The notes beneath the pieces were generated by a model that was not told where the DNA came from, ran no database searches, and saw nothing but the letters and a program-made list of their open reading frames with translations. 48,861 bases of DNA from contig NZ_JABBPC010000025.1 of NCBI RefSeq assembly GCF_012927485.1, positions 1 to 48,861 on the forward strand. Direction: 5' to 3'. Positions 1 to 8,287 of this stretch are shown here, piece after piece. How positions within the stretch are numbered: the first letter of the stretch is position 1; each line of letters begins with the position of its first letter. A program made the position numbers and the translations under genes. This DNA is from Polaromonas sp. GTDB taxonomy: Bacteria > Pseudomonadota > Gammaproteobacteria > Burkholderiales > Burkholderiaceae_C.

Positions 1-2
1 AG

Positions 3-833
3 CGCAATGCCTGGTCGTGCGGCACCAGCACGGCGGCTTCGGTGCCCTGCATGTTTTCCAATTTCGGGCGTGAAGCCTACGACTCGCGCCCCGCCAATTA
101 CGAAGGCATGCTGGATGTACTTCTGCATGCCGGCCTTGCCGTACTCTGGATCGATAACCAATCCGGCTGCAAAGGCGTCTGCGACCGCGTTCCCAGCGTG
201 GACACCACACAACTAAAGGTGCCCGGACTGTGCGACGGCGGCGAATGTTTTGACGAAGTTATGCTGCGGGGCCTCGACGAACGCATTGCCGCCCTGCCGC
301 CCGAGCGCAGAGCCAAGGGCGTGGTGTTGGTGATGCACCAGATGGGAAGCCACGGCCCGGCGTATTACAAGCGATCGCCGCCCGCATTCAAAAGGTTTTT
401 ACCTGAATGCACTGACAATGCCTTGCAAAGCTGTGAGCGCGCTGGACTGATCAACGCCTATGACAACAGCATTTTCTACACCGACCATCTTCTTGCCTCT
501 GCCATTCAATGGCTCAAGACGCAGGAGACGCACAACGCGCCCGCCATGCTCTATCTGGCCGACCACGGCGAGTCGCTCGGTGAAAACAATCTGTACCTGC
601 ATGGTATGCCATACAGCATTGCACCCGATGTGCAAAAACGGGTGCCCTGGATCACTTGGTTGTCGCCAGAATTCGAGCAGCGTAGCAAGATCACCACGAC
701 CTGCCTCAAGCAGCAACTTGACGACCCGGTCAGCCATGACAATTATTTCCACTCAGTACTGGGTTTGATGAACGTGCAAACCAGCGTTTACAAACCCGCG
801 CTGGATATCTACGCCCACTGCGCCAAATCCTAG
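3..833 (+). CDS. eptA: Lipid A phosphoethanolamine transferase, C-terminal part (5' truncated by window edge)
   Basis: An inner-membrane enzyme with a periplasmic alkaline-phosphatase-like domain that moves phosphoethanolamine from phosphatidylethanolamine to lipid A, lowering affinity for cationic peptides such as polymyxin. The frame is open from base 3. The fragment (276 residues) opens inside the catalytic motif SCGTSTAASVPCMFS (fragment residues 5-19). By analogy with MCR-1, its second Thr (T10) would be the phospho-acceptor and C6/C16 a disulfide pair. A metal-site motif DHGESLGE starts near residue 187 and is followed by LHGMPY. The N-terminal membrane helices lie outside the window. 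The family (EptA/PmrC/MCR) is clear. The exact paralogue is inferred: an internal Met at base 42 falls inside the catalytic motif and cannot be the start. The gene is convergent with the acyltransferase gene at 932-2029. A short ACGGC/GCCGT hairpin at 869-882 lies between them, with no adjacent T-run. Confidence 0.88.
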   Translation, partial: RNAWSCGTSTAASVPCMFSNFGREAYDSRPANYEGMLDVLLHAGLAVLWIDNQSGCKGVCDRVPSVDTTQLKVPGLCDGGECFDEVMLRGLDERIAALPPERRAKGVVLVMHQMGSHGPAYYKRSPPAFKRFLPECTDNALQSCERAGLINAYDNSIFYTDHLLASAIQWLKTQETHNAPAMLYLADHGESLGENNLYLHGMPYSIAPDVQKRVPWITWLSPEFEQRSKITTTCLKQQLDDPVSHDNYFHSVLGLMNVQTSVYKPALDIYAHCAKS

Positions 834-931
834 GGTCAAGGGTGCTCGGCAAAGTGTTTAGGCTTGATACGGCGCCAGCCGTGCTGTTCAAACTGGATTT
901 ATTTTTTTCTTAAAAACCCAAGCTGCTGAAC

Positions 932-2029
932 TCATCGGGCGGTGAGGCCAGCCTTGGTCACTGAGTACGAAGGTGCACCTCTGGACTCCACGCCCCAATA
1001 CAAGGCTGCACCCGCCAGCAGCGACATCAAAAAGGCGACCAGCAAGCCGATGGCGTTAGCAATGACTTGCGTGGGCCAAAAACGGCTGACAACGGCATTG
1101 ACCAGCAAGCACACCGGAAAATGAATGAGAAAAACCGAATATGAAACCTGACCGAGTTTCGACAGCCACCGCGGTTGTACCCAGCGCCCCGAAAAGATGT
1201 CCTGTTGAAGTCCGAACAGCCCGAACGCCACCACCAAGGCAACGACAAGTCGCCCCCTGAAATCAAGTGCCAACGCTACTCCGCCCAACCCGGCGATGGC
1301 GATCAACCACGCACTCCCCTTCCCTGTACTGGCATTATTTGCCGCTGCTGATGCCCAAAAAGCCAGCAGGCCCAAGGCGTAAGAGCCAAAGAAATAGAGG
1401 CCGGTCATGTCCAGACCGGTGTCGCGGTTGAACAAAAGCAATGACGCCATAGCCAGTATCAGCAACAAAGCAATCCCCAGGAGCCGCACAGGCGCTCCCG
1501 GCCAGCGAACCTGAAGTTGCCGCGCCGTGCCGAAAACAAGCACCGTCATTGCAAACAACTGCAAATCGATCGCCACATACCAGACGCCTGCGGATAGCGC
1601 TTCCTGGCCCAGTACATCCTGCAGCAGCAGCACATGGGCAACAAGCTGTGGGAGTGTCGGTGCGGCAGGAACGGAGGGATCGTTAAACCACGGACGCACC
1701 CACGCGGCGATCAGCACACTCACGGCGAGTGCCACCAGATAGGGCAGCACCAGCCGGCGATAGCGCCGAAGAATAAGGCGGCCCGGTTGCCTGAAGGTCG
1801 CAACCCCCATCGGTGCCAGCGAACTGGCGACGAGAAACCCGCTGACAACCAGAAATACCTGAACCGCCATGCGCCCATAGTCGTACAGCCAATCCGTCAG
1901 ACCCGGCACAAAGGGATACATCACGTCCGACATCGGGCCATAAAAAACCAGGTGATGCCAGACGATCATCACGCAAGCAATGCCCTTGAAGGCATCGATG
2001 CCGACCAAGCGCTTGTTAGGCAGGGTCAT
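932..2029 (-). CDS. Acyltransferase 3 family membrane protein
   Basis: A 365-residue integral membrane protein of the OafA/NodX type (acyltransferase 3), which usually O-acetylates or O-acylates a surface polysaccharide, peptidoglycan or exported small molecule. The N-terminus carries the family signature: GIDAFKGIACVMIVWHH with the conserved His near residue 25, then the GRMAVQVFLVVSGFL segment. About ten hydrophobic helices follow to the C-terminus. There is no extra periplasmic SGNH domain, so it is the single-domain form. It lies 25 bp after the nitronate monooxygenase gene on the same strand and may be cotranscribed, although no functional link is obvious. The substrate cannot be told from sequence. 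Given the flanking lipid A modifying enzyme, a surface glycan target is a reasonable guess only. Confidence 0.85.
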   Translation of the reverse strand: MTLPNKRLVGIDAFKGIACVMIVWHHLVFYGPMSDVMYPFVPGLTDWLYDYGRMAVQVFLVVSGFLVASSLAPMGVATFRQPGRLILRRYRRLVLPYLVALAVSVLIAAWVRPWFNDPSVPAAPTLPQLVAHVLLLQDVLGQEALSAGVWYVAIDLQLFAMTVLVFGTARQLQVRWPGAPVRLLGIALLLILAMASLLLFNRDTGLDMTGLYFFGSYALGLLAFWASAAANNASTGKGSAWLIAIAGLGGVALALDFRGRLVVALVVAFGLFGLQQDIFSGRWVQPRWLSKLGQVSYSVFLIHFPVCLLVNAVVSRFWPTQVIANAIGLLVAFLMSLLAGAALYWGVESRGAPSYSVTKAGLTAR

Positions 2030-2054
2030 GGGCTATCAGGCGGGCTCCAGGGCG

Positions 2055-3008
2055 CTAAAGAGCCAGCCTTTCTCGTGCTTCCTGATACTCGCGCTTGAGC
2101 TGGGCCACAAAATCAGCCGTGCTTTGCACTTTGCCGATAGAGCCAATGCCTTGCCCGCAACCCCAGATATCTTTCCAGGCCTTGGACTTGTCACCGCCAA
2201 AGTTCATTTGACTCGGGTCGCTCTCGGGCAGGTTGGCTGGGTCCAAGCCGGCGGCACGGATCGATGGGGCCAAGTAGTTGCCGTGCACACCCGTAAACAG
2301 GTTGCTGTAGACGATGTCGTCAGAACTACCCTCCACGATAGCTTGCTTGTACGCATCGGCGGCGCGCGCCTCGTAGGTGGCGATAAAGGCTGAGCCAATG
2401 TAAGCAAAGTCAGCGCCCATGGCTTGTGCCGCGAGAACGGCGCCACCAGTCGAGATCGCGCCCGACAGCGCGATCGGGCCGTCAAACCACTGGCGGATTT
2501 CCTGGATTAGGGCAAACGGGCTTTTGACGCCGGCATGCCCGCCGGCACCGGCCGCCACTGCCACCAGGCCGTCAGCGCCTTTTTCTATCGCCTTATGCGC
2601 AAATTTGTTGTTGATGATGTCGTGCAGTACAACACCGCCGTAGCTGTGTGCGGCGGCGTTGATATCTTCGCGGGCGCCCAGGCTCGTGATGTAGATAGGC
2701 ACCTTGTACTTCACGCACATCGCCATGTCGTGTTCCAGCCGGTCGTTGGATTTGTGCACGATCTGGTTGATGGCAAACGGTGCTGCGGGTTGATCGGGAT
2801 GGGCGAGGTTGTAGGCGGCCAGCGTCTCGGTGATTTCGGCCAACCAATCGTCCAGCTGCGCTGCCGGCCGCGCATTGAGTGCCGGCATGGCGCCTACGAC
2901 ACCGGCTTTGCATTGCTCGATCACGAGCTTGGGGTTGCTGATGATGAATAGCGGCGAGCCGATGATGGGCAGCGGCAGCTTGTTCAGTGCGCCAGGAAGT
3001 CTGGACAT
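2055..3008 (-). CDS. Nitronate monooxygenase family flavoprotein (NPD/NMO)
   Basis: A 317-residue TIM-barrel FMN enzyme of the nitronate monooxygenase / 2-nitropropane dioxygenase family, which oxidises toxic alkyl nitronates such as propionate-3-nitronate. Visible family segments are the N-terminal LPIIGSPLFIISNPKLV, the glycine-rich phosphate-binding part GLVAVAAGAGGHAGVKSPFALI, and ALSGAISTGGAVLAAQAMGADFAYIGSAF near the C-terminal FMN site. An upstream in-frame Met at 3053 exists, but the ATG at 3008 is preceded by GGAG at good spacing and gives the usual family N-terminus, so 3008 was chosen. It sits between an acyl-CoA dehydrogenase gene upstream and an acyltransferase gene downstream on the same strand. 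In such a position it may instead be an enoyl-ACP-reductase-like relative, but the glycine pattern fits NMO better. Confidence 0.85.
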   Translation of the reverse strand: MSRLPGALNKLPLPIIGSPLFIISNPKLVIEQCKAGVVGAMPALNARPAAQLDDWLAEITETLAAYNLAHPDQPAAPFAINQIVHKSNDRLEHDMAMCVKYKVPIYITSLGAREDINAAAHSYGGVVLHDIINNKFAHKAIEKGADGLVAVAAGAGGHAGVKSPFALIQEIRQWFDGPIALSGAISTGGAVLAAQAMGADFAYIGSAFIATYEARAADAYKQAIVEGSSDDIVYSNLFTGVHGNYLAPSIRAAGLDPANLPESDPSQMNFGGDKSKAWKDIWGCGQGIGSIGKVQSTADFVAQLKREYQEARERLAL

Positions 3009-3111
3009 GGTCGCTCCGTCATGGTGAATAAATAAATGAAGAACAGCCTGCAAGGGGAGGTCATTGAGATCCCGCAGCTATTAATTTGGTAAAAGGAAAA
3101 GCCACGAGAAC

Positions 3112-4911
3112 CTAGAAGGCCTCCAGCGCCAGTGCGCTTACGCAGTCCGCGCCTTCGACGATGCTGTCACGCAGGCCGGGCGCTTTGGTCAACAGGTGGT
3201 CTGCGTAAAAGCGGGCCGTGGTGATCTTCGCCTGCATGAAGCCGCTATCCAAGCCTTGCACGCCTTGGGCCAACTGCTCCTGGGCCACCAGCAAGGAGCG
3301 CGCCATCTGCCAGCCTGCAACCACATTCCCCGCCAGCATGAGGTAAGGCACGCTACCCGCAAATACGGCATTGGGGCTGGTCTTGGTGTTGCTGGCTACA
3401 AACTCCGCCACATCCACAAACGCGAGGCGCGCGGCCTTCAGGCGCTTGGCTACCGCCACCGCGTCGTCGCCACCCTGCTGGAGTAACTCTTTTTCAGTCG
3501 CTTCAATCTGCTGGGCAATGCCTTTGGCGGTCTGCCCACCGTCGCGCGCGGTTTTGCGCCCAATCAGGTCGTTAGCCTGGATGGCGGTCGTGCCCTCATA
3601 GATGGTGAGGATCCTGGCATCGCGATAGTACTGCGCCGCGCCAGTTTCCTCAATAAAGCCCATGCCGCCATGGACCTGCACGCCGAGCGAGGTGACTTCC
3701 AGGCTCATCTCGGTGCTGTAGCCCTTGACCAGCGGCACCATGAATTCGTAGAACGCTGCGTTCTGCTTGCGCACGTCCACATCCGGGTGGTGGTGGGCCG
3801 CATCGTAAGCGGCGGCGGCCACCGACGCCATGGCGCGGCAGCCTTCAATATAAGCGCGCATGGTCATCAGCATGCGTTTCACGTCAGGGTGATGAATGAT
3901 GGCTACGCTGGCTTTGATGGAACCATCAACGGGGCGGCTCTGCACGCGTTCTTTGGCAAACGATACCGCTTTTTGGTACGCCCGCTCTGCAATCGCAATG
4001 CCCTGCATGCCGACAGCGTAGCGCGCCGAGTTCATCATGATGAACATGTACTCCAGACCGCGATTTTCTTCGCCGACAAGATAGCCCACGGCGCCGCCAT
4101 GGTCACCGTATTGCAGCACGGCCGTAGGCGAGGCCTTGATGCCCAGCTTGTGTTCGATGCTGACGCAATGCACATCGTTGCGGGCACCCAGGGAGCCGTC
4201 TTTATTGACCATAAATTTAGGCACGACGAACAGGCTGATGCCCTTCACGCCTTCGGGCGCCCCGCTCACCCGCGCCAACACCAGATGGACGATGTTTTCA
4301 GCCATATCGTGCTCACCGTAGGTGATGTAAATCTTGGTACCGAATACCTTGTAGGTGCCGTCCGGCTGCGGCTCGGCGCGGCTACGGACCATGGCGAGGT
4401 CTGAGCCGGCCTGTGGCTCAGTCAGGTTCATGGTGCCGGTCCACTGGCCGCTGACCAGCTTTTCAAGGTAGACCGCCTTGAGTTCATCAGAGCCGGCGGT
4501 CAGCAGCGCCTCGATAGCGCCGTCGCTCAGCAACGGACACAGAGCAAAACTCATATTGGCGGAGTTAAGCATTTCGCCGCAGGCCGCTCCAATGGTTTTA
4601 GGAAGGCCCTGGCCGCCAAAGTCTGCCGGGTGCTGCAGCCCTTGCCAGCCGCCTTCGACGTATTGCTTGAAAGCTTCCTTGAACCCGGGGGTGGTCGTGA
4701 CGACGCCGTCTTTCAGGCTCGAAGGATTTTTGTCCCCTTCCCAATTGAGCGGCGACAGCACGCCCTCGTTGAACTTGGCGCATTCCTCCAATACAGATTG
4801 CGCAGTTTCAAAACCTGCGTCTTCAAAACCTGGCATCTGCGCGACCTGGTCGATACCGGCCAGGTGCTGGATGTCGAACAGCATGTCTTTGAGGGGGGCT
4901 ACATAACTCAT
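3112..4911 (-). CDS. Acyl-CoA dehydrogenase, long C-terminally extended type
   Basis: A 599-residue FAD enzyme that introduces the 2,3-double bond in an acyl-CoA and passes electrons to ETF. Order of parts: an N-terminal extension (residues 1-40), helical N-domain, the beta-domain motif MNLTEPQAGSDLAMVRSRA, then the C-domain with GGMGFIEETGAAQYYRDARI and IYEGTTAIQANDLIGRK. The Glu in YEGTT matches the catalytic base position. An added C-terminal helical region (about residues 470-599) makes it the ~600-residue class seen in DmdC-type (3-methylmercaptopropionyl-CoA) and other dehydrogenases, so the substrate is uncertain. It follows etfA on the same strand but is separated from it by a terminator hairpin at 4993-5018, so it probably has its own promoter in 4912-4990. 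The neighbouring etfBA supplies its natural electron acceptor. Confidence 0.93.
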   Translation of the reverse strand: MSYVAPLKDMLFDIQHLAGIDQVAQMPGFEDAGFETAQSVLEECAKFNEGVLSPLNWEGDKNPSSLKDGVVTTTPGFKEAFKQYVEGGWQGLQHPADFGGQGLPKTIGAACGEMLNSANMSFALCPLLSDGAIEALLTAGSDELKAVYLEKLVSGQWTGTMNLTEPQAGSDLAMVRSRAEPQPDGTYKVFGTKIYITYGEHDMAENIVHLVLARVSGAPEGVKGISLFVVPKFMVNKDGSLGARNDVHCVSIEHKLGIKASPTAVLQYGDHGGAVGYLVGEENRGLEYMFIMMNSARYAVGMQGIAIAERAYQKAVSFAKERVQSRPVDGSIKASVAIIHHPDVKRMLMTMRAYIEGCRAMASVAAAAYDAAHHHPDVDVRKQNAAFYEFMVPLVKGYSTEMSLEVTSLGVQVHGGMGFIEETGAAQYYRDARILTIYEGTTAIQANDLIGRKTARDGGQTAKGIAQQIEATEKELLQQGGDDAVAVAKRLKAARLAFVDVAEFVASNTKTSPNAVFAGSVPYLMLAGNVVAGWQMARSLLVAQEQLAQGVQGLDSGFMQAKITTARFYADHLLTKAPGLRDSIVEGADCVSALALEAF

Positions 4912-4991
4912 GAACGTCTCTCCACTTAATTCGGGGTGCCGTTGCCTATTACTTCAAGCAGTCAGCGCACTAGCTACCAGATATACATACA

Positions 4992-5018
4992 AAAAGGGCA
5001 TCTAACGAGATGCCCTTT
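4992..5018 (-). terminator. Intrinsic terminator after etfBA
   Basis: An 11-bp perfect stem (AAAGGGCATCT / AGATGCCCTTT) with a 4-nt loop lies 29 bp past the etfA stop. Read on the minus strand it runs into five T residues, so it is well placed to end the etfBA transcript before the acyl-CoA dehydrogenase gene. Confidence 0.8.
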
Positions 5019-5046
5019 GATTTCATTGCCGTGACGCGTTTCAACG

Positions 5047-5979
5047 CTACAGCGCGGCAACCAGCTCCGGCACGGCCGTGAACAGGTCCGCCTCAAGTCC
5101 GTAGTCAGCCACGCTGAAAATCGGTGCTTCAGGGTCTTTATTGATCGCCACAATGACTTTGGAGTCCTTCATGCCGGCCAGGTGCTGAATGGCACCCGAG
5201 ATACCCACAGCAACGTAGAGTTGCGGTGCCACGATCTTGCCAGTCTGACCCACCTGCCAGTCGTTGGGCGCGTAACCCGCATCCACCGCCGCCCGCGACG
5301 CGCCCAGCGCAGCCCCCAGTTTGTCAGCCAGCGGCGTCAGCACTTCGTCGAATTTCTCGCTGGAGCCTAGCGCGCGACCACCCGAAACGATGATCTTGGC
5401 CGCCGTGAGTTCAGGCCGATCGCTCTTGGCAATTTCGGCACTGACAAACGACGACTTGCCGCTATCCGTCACGCCCGCCGGAGTTTCAATCGTCGCGGTT
5501 CCCCCACTGGCCGCTGCAGGATCAAAACCGGTTGTACGAACAGTAATGACCTTGGTCGCGTCCAGGCTCTGAACGATCGCAATGGCGTTGCCGGCATAGA
5601 TGGGACGCTCAAAAGTATCGGTCGCATCGACTTTGGTGATGTCCGATATCTGCGCGACGTCTAGCGTTGCGGCCACGCGGGGGGCAATGTTCTTGCCGGA
5701 CGCCGTGGCCGGAAACAGGATGTGCGAATAGGCCGGCGCCAGAGCGACCACCTGCGCCGCCATGTTTTCAGCCAGTCCATGCGCAAACTGCTCGCCTTCG
5801 ATGTGAATCACTTTGGCGACGCCAGCGATCTGGCTCGCGGCCTGGGCAGCCGCTTCTGCACCTTTGCCGGCGACCAGCACATGCACATCACCTCCGCATT
5901 GGGCGGCAGCGGTCACGGTGTTGAGGGTCGCGGGCTTGATGCTCGCGTTGTTGTGTTCGGCAATCACTAAAGAGGTCAT
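5047..5979 (-). CDS. etfA: Electron transfer flavoprotein alpha subunit
   Basis: A 310-residue alpha subunit of the ETF heterodimer, which carries electrons from acyl-CoA and related dehydrogenases to ETF:quinone oxidoreductase. The C-terminal FAD domain is intact: IIVSGGRALGSSEKF, then GAALGASRAAVDAGYAP, QVGQTGKIVAPQLYVAVGIS and the conserved end KVIVAINKDPEAPIFSVADYGL. The start MTSLVIAEHNN is the normal family N-terminus. It follows etfB by 28 bp on the same strand, forming the usual etfBA operon, and is closed by the hairpin at 4992-5018. The length matches bacterial ETF-alpha. Confidence 0.97.
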   Translation of the reverse strand: MTSLVIAEHNNASIKPATLNTVTAAAQCGGDVHVLVAGKGAEAAAQAASQIAGVAKVIHIEGEQFAHGLAENMAAQVVALAPAYSHILFPATASGKNIAPRVAATLDVAQISDITKVDATDTFERPIYAGNAIAIVQSLDATKVITVRTTGFDPAAASGGTATIETPAGVTDSGKSSFVSAEIAKSDRPELTAAKIIVSGGRALGSSEKFDEVLTPLADKLGAALGASRAAVDAGYAPNDWQVGQTGKIVAPQLYVAVGISGAIQHLAGMKDSKVIVAINKDPEAPIFSVADYGLEADLFTAVPELVAAL

Positions 5980-6007
5980 CGTTTTACTCCATTCAGACTG
6001 GCTACTT

Positions 6008-6757
6008 TTAAATTACTTTGGCTTCGTTTTTGAGCTTGTCGACCAGCGCGGCGACGTCAGCCACCTTGACACCGGCGCTGCGCTTGGGCGGCTCGCTGAC
6101 TTTGAGTGTCTTGATGCGCGGTTTGACATCCACCCCGAGGTCTTCAGGTTTGAAATTGTCGAGCTGCTTTTTCTTGGCCTTCATGATGTTGGGCAAAGTC
6201 ACATAACGCGGCTCATTGAGGCGAAGGTCGGTCGTGATAATGGCCGGCAAGGTCAAAGACACGGTTTCGAGGCCGCCATCGACTTCGCGCGTGACCTTGA
6301 CCTTCTCGCCTTCCACTTCCACCTTGGACGCAAAAGTGGCTTGCGGCCAGTTCAGCAGCGCGGCCAACATCTGACCGGTCTGGTTGCAATCGTCATCAAT
6401 CGCCTGCTTGCCCAGAATCACCAGTTGCGGCTGCTCCTTATCCACCAGCGCCTTCAGCAACTTGGCCACCGCCAGCGGCTGCAGCTCTTCGGCAGTTTCG
6501 ACCAGAATGGCGCGGTCGGCACCAATCGCCATGGCTGTGCGCAAAGTCTCCTGGCACTGCAGCACGCCGCAGCTTACCGCGATCACTTCCGTCACGACGC
6601 CCTTTTCCCTGAGCCTTGTGGCCTCTTCGATAGCGATCTCGTCAAAGGGATTCATGCTCATCTTGACGTTGGCAATATCGACGCCGGTGCCGTCTGATTT
6701 GACGCGGACTTTCACGTTGTAGTCGACTACACGCTTGACGGGTACCAAGACCTTCAT
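6008..6757 (-). CDS. etfB: Electron transfer flavoprotein beta subunit
   Basis: A 249-residue beta subunit of ETF that binds AMP and docks with etfA. The N-terminus [20 protein letters not shown], the [17 protein letters not shown] segment and the signature stretch ending in [16 protein letters not shown] are all typical. It is first in the etfBA operon. The 183-bp region upstream holds a candidate promoter and a palindromic operator (6888-6932), suggesting control by a fatty-acid or acyl-CoA responsive repressor. That regulatory part is inference. Confidence 0.97.
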   Translation of the reverse strand: MKVLVPVKRVVDYNVKVRVKSDGTGVDIANVKMSMNPFDEIAIEEATRLREKGVVTEVIAVSCGVLQCQETLRTAMAIGADRAILVETAEELQPLAVAKLLKALVDKEQPQLVILGKQAIDDDCNQTGQMLAALLNWPQATFASKVEVEGEKVKVTREVDGGLETVSLTLPAIITTDLRLNEPRYVTLPNIMKAKKKQLDNFKPEDLGVDVKPRIKTLKVSEPPKRSAGVKVADVAALVDKLKNEAKVI

Positions 6758-6887
6758 TGCAAAACTCCAGAGTTTGTTAATTGACGTTGACTTAAAAATA
6801 GGTTTTTCATTTTAGACTGCTGCCTTTAAGGTGTCGCATGCGGGTTGGCAGAAGCCGCTTTTTTTATGCCAGCAGACAGTAAAAAGA

Positions 6888-6932
6888 ACGATCGTACTAT
6901 TTTAGTATAAATGGAGGCGCGTGAAAGTTAAA
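6888..6932 (-). promoter_or_regulatory. Candidate etfBA promoter with palindromic operator
   Basis: Read on the minus strand: TTTAAC, a 17-bp spacer, then TATACT (6909-6904) as a plausible -35/-10 pair, followed about 8 bp later by the perfect 8-bp palindrome ACGATCGT (6888-6895), which would overlap the transcription start. Short palindromes at this position are typical of TetR-family operators. The -35 matches consensus at only about half its positions, so the promoter is a candidate. Confidence 0.4.
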
Positions 6933-6940
6933 GCACCCAA

Positions 6941-8287
6941 TCAGACGGGGGTCTTGCCCACCGCAATGACAGCTGGCAGTAACTCCGCCCCTTTGCCGCC
7001 GGTATGAAGCACCCGCTGCGGAAAAGGAATTTCAATATGGTGCTCCCGCAGGGCATGGAGAATAGCCACGTTAATATGGGAGCGAAGGTTTTGCTGACCA
7101 TTTTCGGGATCTCCCATCCAATAGTTCAACGTGAACTCAAGACCATCCGCCCCGAAGTTTGTCAGATTGACTCCGGGCTCTGGCTCCGATAACACGCGGG
7201 CTTGCATCACGGCGGCCTCAATCAGCAAGCGCATCACCAGCGCAACGTCGCTGTCGTAACCAACCGACACCACCGTGGACTGCAGTAGCCGGGAATCACT
7301 AAGCGACAGGTTCTCTATGCGGTTGCTGATAAACATCTCATTGGGAACGATGGATTCCCGGCCCGACAACGCACGTATGATCGTGTAACGGGCGTTGATG
7401 TCGGTGATGCGCCCTTCAAAATTGTCGACGCGCACGTTGTCTCCGATGCGCACACTGCGTTCGGCGAGAATCACAAAACCGCTCACGTAGCTGGCTGCCA
7501 GTTTCTGCAAGCCGAAGCCAATCCCCACGCCAATCGCCCCACCAAGTACCGACAAGGCGGTCAGGTTAATACCGACTGAGGACAGTGCCAGCAGCAGGCC
7601 CACGAACATCAGCACCGCCCGGGTGGCGTTGCTCACGGCCTTGCGCAAGGACAACTCGCCGCCCGTGGCCGAGCGCAGCAGACGAGATTCGATGGCCGAG
7701 GAAATCCACAAGGTGATGAGCAGCACGACAGCCGCCGTGAGAACGCCTTCCAGCATGGTGCGCACCGACATCATTGAGCCGCCGACCTTCCACTTGATGT
7801 CGTCTAGCTCGTCAAGAATGACGGGTAGCAAACCGCTGACCCAGAGCACCATGGCGATCCACGCCAGCCATGAAATGCTGCGCTCCAGGGCGCGCACTAT
7901 CGGCGCATTTTGAAACGCGGACTGGAGTACCTTCACCCCGAGTCGAATCAACGCCAAGGACAACAGTACCGGAATCGCCACTTTGAACACGGCCAACGGA
8001 AACAACCGACCCAATAGCGCCTGGGCCGCATAAGCGAAAGACAACAGCAGCATAGGAAAGAGCACGCCGTCCACCAACCGGCGTCCAAAGAAAATCGAGG
8101 CATCGTCAACCACACGGCGGGCTCGGCTGAGTACCCGCACTACCAGCCAGGCCAGCAGCGCGCAAGTCGCTAAAACCGCCAGTTCAGTCAGCGCGGAAGG
8201 CTGGGTCAGCGCCGCAAACCAGGCGTCCAGGCTGTCAATTCGCGTCGAGGGCGCATTCAGAAAATTCAAGATCCCGCCACTGGCCAT
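6941..8287 (-). CDS. MscS-family mechanosensitive ion channel
   Basis: A 448-residue inner-membrane channel of the MscS superfamily that opens under membrane tension during hypo-osmotic shock. There are about six hydrophobic segments. The last is the pore-lining TM3: LTALSVLGGAIGVGIGFGLQ, with the Gly/Ala packing seen in MscS, followed by KLAASYVSGFVILAERSVRIGD. The beta-domain follows (VRVDNFEGRITDINARYT and SIVPNEMFISNRIENLSL), then the alpha/beta cytoplasmic cage. I start it at the ATG at 8287, preceded by AGGAAG, rather than the upstream Met at 8353. The chosen start overlaps the end of the enoyl-CoA hydratase-like gene by 22 bp, indicating translational coupling. It is longer than E. coli MscS because of three additional N-terminal helices. 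Confidence 0.93.
   Translation of the reverse strand: MASGGILNFLNAPSTRIDSLDAWFAALTQPSALTELAVLATCALLAWLVVRVLSRARRVVDDASIFFGRRLVDGVLFPMLLLSFAYAAQALLGRLFPLAVFKVAIPVLLSLALIRLGVKVLQSAFQNAPIVRALERSISWLAWIAMVLWVSGLLPVILDELDDIKWKVGGSMMSVRTMLEGVLTAAVVLLITLWISSAIESRLLRSATGGELSLRKAVSNATRAVLMFVGLLLALSSVGINLTALSVLGGAIGVGIGFGLQKLAASYVSGFVILAERSVRIGDNVRVDNFEGRITDINARYTIIRALSGRESIVPNEMFISNRIENLSLSDSRLLQSTVVSVGYDSDVALVMRLLIEAAVMQARVLSEPEPGVNLTNFGADGLEFTLNYWMGDPENGQQNLRSHINVAILHALREHHIEIPFPQRVLHTGGKGAELLPAVIAVGKTPV

Noticed and set aside
3..833. Mobile colistin resistance (mcr) cassette
   Set aside because: No flanking insertion sequence or plasmid genes are visible; the family also includes many chromosomal enzymes.
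869..909. ACGGC/GCCGT hairpin followed by a T-rich stretch between the first two genes
   Set aside because: The stem is only 5 bp and the T-run is about 18 nt away, so it is not a convincing terminator.
3670..4404. Long open frame on the plus strand opposite the acyl-CoA dehydrogenase gene
   Set aside because: It is the antisense shadow of a high-GC gene; His/Ala/Arg-rich translation with no family pattern and no ribosome binding site.
5813..6697. 294-codon plus-strand open frame crossing etfA and etfB
   Set aside because: Crosses two certain genes on the opposite strand; translation is low-information and resembles antisense codon bias.
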